Source of the DNA: UBA2144 sp043819035
GTDB taxonomy: Bacteria > Patescibacteriota > Gracilibacteria > Peribacterales > Peribacteraceae
Reading direction: 5' to 3'
DNA: 18,914 nucleotides
Assembly (NCBI GenBank): GCA_043819035.1
Contig: JBDRFD010000008.1
Coordinates: 1 to 18,914 of the forward strand
The position numbers and the translations under genes were made by a program. Below are positions 15,436 to 18,914 of this stretch, in pieces. How positions within the stretch are numbered: position 1 is the first letter of the stretch; every line of letters begins with the position of its first letter. Under the pieces are notes generated by a model. It was not told the DNA's origin and did not search any database. It saw nothing but the letters and a program-made list of their open reading frames with translations.

Positions 15436-16376
15436 ATGCCTAAAAAAAGTGTCCTTCATGTGGCTCCGAACGCCTTTGGAAAAATGGATGACAATCAGGC
15501 CGTCAGCGATACCAATGTAAAGATTGCAAACACATTTTCGTACGTCGATATGGAAATAAGGAACTGTGGGTAGTACAGGCATACAACGACTACACAAAGC
15601 GTCGTCAGACCTTCGACGATCTCTCTGAACGATATGGCAAAGACCCCAAAACCATTCGCAAGGCATTTGATAACTACTACCCAACCACAGGAGAAATCAT
15701 TCCTGAAGATGATCCGGCAAATATTGTCATGGATGCCACCTTCTTTAAACGAGGTGATGGCTACATGGTGGCACGTGCAAACAGTAGAAACCTTCATTGG
15801 TTTCCCATCGAGACAGAAAAGGTGGAATACTATGAACGATGTCTCAACACCCTCGAATCTGCTGGGTTTACCTTTAAATCATTCACCATTGATGGTAGGC
15901 GTGGCGTGAGAAAGCTCTTGGAGAAGCGGTATCCACATATACCCATACAACACTGCCAGTATCATCAGTTACAGACAATTACCCAGAAGCTTACGCAGCG
16001 TCCGAATCTTGAGGCAGGGAAAGAACTACGTACGATCTCACTCACTCTTTCCAGAACAACAAGAGCGGAATTCACAGAGGCACTCGATGCATGGTATGTA
16101 CAATGGGGAGAGTTCATCAAAGAACGCACAGAAAGTCCTGACTTAAAACGCAAGTGGAGATGGAAGCATGAGAGACTCCGCAGTGCATATTTTTCCCTGC
16201 GAAGGAATCTTCCATGGCTCTTCACCTACCTCGATTATCCCGAGCTCAACATCCCCAACACCACAAACTCCTGTGACGGCTCATTCAGTCACTGGAAGAA
16301 CAAGGTAATACTTCATCGTGGAATGCAGAAACAACGAAAAAAGAAGATGATTGATTTTCTCCTTGAAGATCTATGA
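15436..16376 (+). pseudogene. Transposase pseudogene (zinc ribbon plus IS256/MULE-type DDE core)
   Basis: ATG 15436 opens MPKK, then a run of seven A (15442-15448) leaves the frame one base off. In the correct frame follow a zinc ribbon (CPSCGSERLWKNG at 15450-15488, then CKDCKHIF), an in-frame TGA at 15489-15491, and an uninterrupted stretch to TGA 16376. The core shows the first Asp in VMDATFF, the second in TIDGRRGV, the C-x2-H signature (HCQYH) of the IS256/MULE group, and NTTNSCDGSFSHWKN at the third acidic site, where Asp stands instead of the expected Glu. Restored length would be about 313 residues. An internal start (ATG 15729) would lack the ribbon. Two lesions make it likely dead, unless slippage and readthrough occur. 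Confidence 0.75.
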
Positions 16377-16400
16377 GACCACATTTTTAGGGTTCATTTG

Positions 16401-16434
16401 TTCCCTATAAGCCTTTATTCCCTATAAGCCCTAA
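16401..16434. repeat. Two tandem 17-bp repeats at the insertion-sequence right end
   Basis: TTCCCTATAAGCCTTTA (16401-16417) is followed directly by TTCCCTATAAGCCCTAA (16418-16434), with 15 of 17 identical. Each contains the reverse complement of the left-end sequence, so the terminal repeat is doubled on this side. Confidence 0.8.
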
Positions 16435-16449
16435 TTTTAGAATTAAAAC

Positions 16450-16477
16450 TTGGAATTTGCTTGAGTTTTGGAATTTG
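16450..16477. repeat. Short direct repeat TTGGAATTTG
   Basis: TTGGAATTTG occurs at 16450-16459 and 16468-16477 (18-bp spacing) in an AT-rich strip. AAAACT (16445-16450) can pair with AGTTTT (16464-16469). The strip lies just downstream of the minus-strand SDR stop and could include its transcript end. Confidence 0.5.
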
Positions 16478-16490
16478 TTTCTTTTGTTAT

Positions 16491-17438
16491 CTATTTCGCA
16501 GATGCAACATATTTGTTTTCCTTAAGTTCCTCATAACAAAACTTAAGTCCTTCCTCAAGTGTTGTCTTGGGTCTGTATCCCGTGAACTTTTTCAGCTTAT
16601 CTGCACTTCCTATGCGGCGTTGTACCTCATAAGATTTTCGCTCCTTTGGATTATCCTGAAGGATAATCGGTGAGTTGGATTGTGTAATCTTCTTTATGTC
16701 TTCTGCAAGCTGTATAACGGTAGTGTCCTTGCCGAGTGCAATGTTAAAGATTTCCGCACCAGGCACTTTATCTGCCAGTAGCATCATTGAGTGCACGACA
16801 TCTTTTACGTACGTAAAATCACGCGTCTGTGACCCGTCACCAAACACAACGATGGGGTTTCCTTCGAGGGCGTTTTTTAAGAAACGTGGAATGACCATCC
16901 TCTCGTCCTGCCTTGGTCCGTATACGTTGAAAATTCGCAGACTCAGACTTTCAATGCCATGTTCCTTTAGGACAGTTGCAAGATAGAATTCGTTATGCCG
17001 TTTGGAGATGGCATAACTGGATTTTGGGTTGCTTGGAATATCTTCGGAGACATTTTCATTTTCACAAATGTCACCATACACAGCGCTGGTGGATGTATAT
17101 ATCACCTTCTTGGTTCCCGAAGCAATGGCAGCATTACATACGTTAATGATTCCTTCCATTTCGATATCCATTGCCTTCTTCTCGTTGTTCGAAACAACTT
17201 CCACACCAAGTAGTGCTGCCAGGTGGAAGACTCTTTCGCACCCATTTGTCAATTTGAACACAAGTTCTCTGTCACACACATCCCCCTCAACAAGAGTGAT
17301 CTTATGCATAATATGTTCAGGGATTTTGTTCCCGTGCATCATAAGATCGAGTACTACAACTTCATCCTCGCGTTCAATGAGCGACTCAACAATGTGGCTT
17401 CCGATAAAGCCGGCGCCGCCGGTTACGAGTAATTTCAT
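16491..17438 (-). CDS. NAD-dependent SDR, UDP-glucose/GlcNAc 4-epimerase-like
   Basis: A 315-aa extended SDR with textbook motifs: TGGAGFIG (6-13), the HLAAL segment after strand 4, the catalytic Ser/Thr in TSTSAVYG (115-122) and YAISK (Tyr142, Lys146). RIFNVYGPRQ and FGDGSQTRDFTYVKDV are the substrate-domain landmarks of GalE/WbpP-like 4-epimerases. It probably interconverts UDP-hexoses or UDP-N-acetylhexosamines for the glycan. I chose ATG 17438 (MKLLVTGG). ATG 17450, four residues earlier, has GAGGG too close to serve as its ribosome site; that same GAGGG lies about 14 nt before 17438. It diverges from neuB across about 120 bp, so it may serve the same nonulosonate pathway. Confidence 0.85.
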   Translation of the reverse strand: MKLLVTGGAGFIGSHIVESLIEREDEVVVLDLMMHGNKIPEHIMHKITLVEGDVCDRELVFKLTNGCERVFHLAALLGVEVVSNNEKKAMDIEMEGIINVCNAAIASGTKKVIYTSTSAVYGDICENENVSEDIPSNPKSSYAISKRHNEFYLATVLKEHGIESLSLRIFNVYGPRQDERMVIPRFLKNALEGNPIVVFGDGSQTRDFTYVKDVVHSMMLLADKVPGAEIFNIALGKDTTVIQLAEDIKKITQSNSPIILQDNPKERKSYEVQRRIGSADKLKKFTGYRPKTTLEEGLKFCYEELKENKYVASAK

Positions 17439-17560
17439 TAAGCAGATCATACCCTCAAAAAAGCATTCAAGAAGAGCAAAATCACTGTAATTTTCTTCTT
17501 TCTTCGATTGCTACATTGTGCCCTCCGTTCTACCATTGCTGTGAAAATTCCTCTTTTTGT

Positions 17561-18649
17561 ATGGGTCCTCAGATTGAAATCCGGCACCACAAAATCGGCG
17601 AAGGAAATCCGTGCTTTATTATTGCTGAGGCCTGTGTAAATCACTTGGGTCGTTTTGATCTAGCAAAAGATCTTGTTACTCGGTCAAAGGAGGCTGGGGC
17701 GGATGCAATTAAATTCCAGTATCACATTCCCGACAGTGAAATGCTGCCGGGGATCAAAATGTCGGATAACTTCGACGAGCCCTTGTACGAGTTTCTGAAG
17801 AAGAATGCACTTACTTTTGAGCAACACGGGGAATTGAAGCAGTTTGCGGAAGAAGTTGGTATTACATATCTCTGTACTCCATTCAGCACACAGGCTGCCC
17901 TTCAGCTTGATGAAATAGGATTAGAAGCTTTCAAAATTGGCTCTGGAGAAATGACAGATTTGCTCTCTCTCGAGAGAATTGCAGAACTGGGAAAACCCAT
18001 GATGGTGTCTACAGGAATGAGTACCATTGAAGAAATTGATAGGACGTATGATGCATTAATCAAAAAGAACATTGGCTTGGCACTTTTTAATTGTGTAAGT
18101 GAATATCCGCCAAATTATGAGGATATGAATCTCGATTTTATTACTATTATGAGACAGCGCTACCCCAAAGCAGTCATTGGGCATTCCGATCATACACCGG
18201 ATGACGTTACAAGTTATGCTGCAGTGGTACTTGGAGCACATATGATCGAAAAACATGTGATTTTGGATAAGGCACACAAAAGCTGTGATCAAATGGTCTC
18301 GCTGGACTTCGTGGAATTTAAGGAGCTTGTGGATGGCATCCGTAAGATAGAAGCTGCGCGTGGGGTGGATCGCAAAGTGCATGGTCGTGAAGAGCAAATT
18401 CGTTCTTGGGCGTTTCATTACGCCGTTTCCGAAAAGGGACTTAAAGCCGGCCAAGTGATTAAGGAAGAAATGATCATGCCAGGTGATATTTGGACCAAAC
18501 GTACAGGTCACGCGGATGGAATCAAATCACATGAAGTACCAAAGCTCATCGGAGCAAAAGTACTTAAGGATATTCCACCTAATTCTCCATTGTTCTGGGA
18601 ACAGTTTGAGGTGACGTGTGATAGGATTGAAACTCCTTCTGCCGTATGA
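17561..18649 (+). CDS. neuB: N-acetylneuraminate (nonulosonate) synthase
   Basis: A 362-aa enzyme of the NeuB/LegI/PseI family, which condenses PEP with an N-acylated hexosamine (ManNAc for sialic acid) to a nine-carbon acid. The TIM barrel shows FIIAEACVNHLG (Glu23 at the catalytic position), GADAIKFQ, FKIGSGEM, MVSTGMS, CVSEYPP, IGHSDHT and GAHMIEKHVILD, whose His residues bind the metal. The C-terminal SAF/antifreeze-like domain (about 285-355) contains GLKAGQVIKEEMI. After the EKH motif the usual PDH is CDQ. The frame opens at 17516, but ATG 17561 matches the family start. The stop overlaps the next ATG (ATGA), so translation is coupled to neuC. NeuB versus LegI/PseI specificity cannot be settled by eye. 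Confidence 0.9.
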   Translation: MGPQIEIRHHKIGEGNPCFIIAEACVNHLGRFDLAKDLVTRSKEAGADAIKFQYHIPDSEMLPGIKMSDNFDEPLYEFLKKNALTFEQHGELKQFAEEVGITYLCTPFSTQAALQLDEIGLEAFKIGSGEMTDLLSLERIAELGKPMMVSTGMSTIEEIDRTYDALIKKNIGLALFNCVSEYPPNYEDMNLDFITIMRQRYPKAVIGHSDHTPDDVTSYAAVVLGAHMIEKHVILDKAHKSCDQMVSLDFVEFKELVDGIRKIEAARGVDRKVHGREEQIRSWAFHYAVSEKGLKAGQVIKEEMIMPGDIWTKRTGHADGIKSHEVPKLIGAKVLKDIPPNSPLFWEQFEVTCDRIETPSAV

Positions 18650-18914
18650 AGCTCTTATTTCTTACAGGCACACGCGCCGAATGGGGCTACTCTCAACCTG
18701 TTGCCGATCTCTGTCGTGATCAAAATATTGATTATGAAGTATGTGTCACAAATATGATGATGTTGCCCGCCTATGGAACACTTGTAGACGAGCTGCGTCG
18801 TGATGGATATAACGTTGGTGGTGAGTTATTTATGTCCTTGGAGGGCCACACGCATGCCACCATGGCAAAATCCATGGCGATATTCATGAGTTCATTTGTA
18901 GATACGCTTGTACG
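18646..18914 (+). CDS. neuC: UDP-GlcNAc 2-epimerase, hydrolysing (partial, cut by window edge)
   Basis: The first 89 residues are visible, beginning MKLLFLTGTRAEWGYSQPVA. TGTRAEWG is the N-terminal signature of hydrolysing NDP-sugar 2-epimerases (NeuC/LegG), which turn UDP-GlcNAc or a related UDP-sugar into free ManNAc-type sugar, the substrate of NeuB. The start codon overlaps the neuB stop by four bases (ATGA). EGHTHATMAKSM follows the usual second conserved block. The rest of the protein, including its catalytic acidic residues, lies beyond the window; a CMP-sugar synthetase (NeuA) would be expected further on. Confidence 0.85.
   Translation, partial: MKLLFLTGTRAEWGYSQPVADLCRDQNIDYEVCVTNMMMLPAYGTLVDELRRDGYNVGGELFMSLEGHTHATMAKSMAIFMSSFVDTLV

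Larger units (their letters stand above)
15360..16434 (+). mobile_element. Degenerate insertion sequence, IS256/MULE-like
   Basis: The transposase pseudogene is flanked by candidate terminal repeats. GGCAAATAGGGAA (15360-15372) matches the reverse complement of TTCCCTATAAGCC at 11 of 13 positions; the latter occurs twice (16401-16413 and 16418-16430). The resulting unit is about 1.07 kb, a normal size for a single-gene element. It sits between convergent genes and disrupts nothing obvious. I could not see a target-site duplication, so exact ends are approximate. Confidence 0.5.

Noticed and set aside
15436..16376. TGA as a sense codon for the whole genome (Gracilibacteria/Absconditabacteria or mycoplasma code)
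   Set aside because: Three intact genes end in TGA at sensible family lengths, and the neuB TGA overlaps the neuC start. Only the transposase pseudogene has an internal TGA.

Overview
The window is an 18.9 kb stretch of a bacterial surface-glycan biosynthesis island. Stops are TAA, TAG and TGA (TGA ends three intact genes), so the standard bacterial code fits. No marker gene fixes the lineage. The mix of glycosyltransferases, nucleotide-sugar enzymes, insertion-sequence debris and MITE-like elements suits an uncultivated environmental bacterium; Patescibacteria/CPR is a guess only.

Left part (1-6350): the tail of a probable IS110-family transposase and a terminator, then a GT-C membrane glycosyltransferase (+), an FkbM-like methyltransferase-fold protein (-), a GT4 glycosyltransferase and an ABC half-exporter (+). 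The two gaps between convergent gene ends (1901-2105 and 6057-6344) each hold a MITE-like element. The two elements share the same pair of end sequences but lie in opposite orientation.

Middle (6340-9811): a two-gene minus-strand operon encodes a STELLO/DUF288 glycosyltransferase followed by a PAPS-type sulfotransferase. It diverges across a 46-bp gap, which contains an inverted repeat, from a GT-B glycosyltransferase.

Right part (10064-18914): a tight plus-strand run encodes a nucleotide-sugar dehydrogenase, a Gfo/Idh/MocA oxidoreductase, a GT-B glycosyltransferase, an NAD-dependent SDR epimerase/dehydratase and a small cupin. Next come a degenerate IS256-like insertion sequence with a frameshift and an in-frame TGA, a second SDR epimerase on the minus strand, and a neuB-neuC pair (nonulosonic acid synthesis) that runs off the right edge.

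Taken together (inference): the SDRs, the dehydrogenase/oxidoreductase pair and NeuB/NeuC make activated uronic and nonulosonic sugars. Several GT-B enzymes and the STELLO enzyme assemble them. The sulfotransferase, the FkbM-like protein and perhaps the GT-C enzyme decorate the product. The ABC half-transporter may flip a lipid-linked intermediate. The least ordinary items are the MITE pair and the STELLO-sulfotransferase operon.
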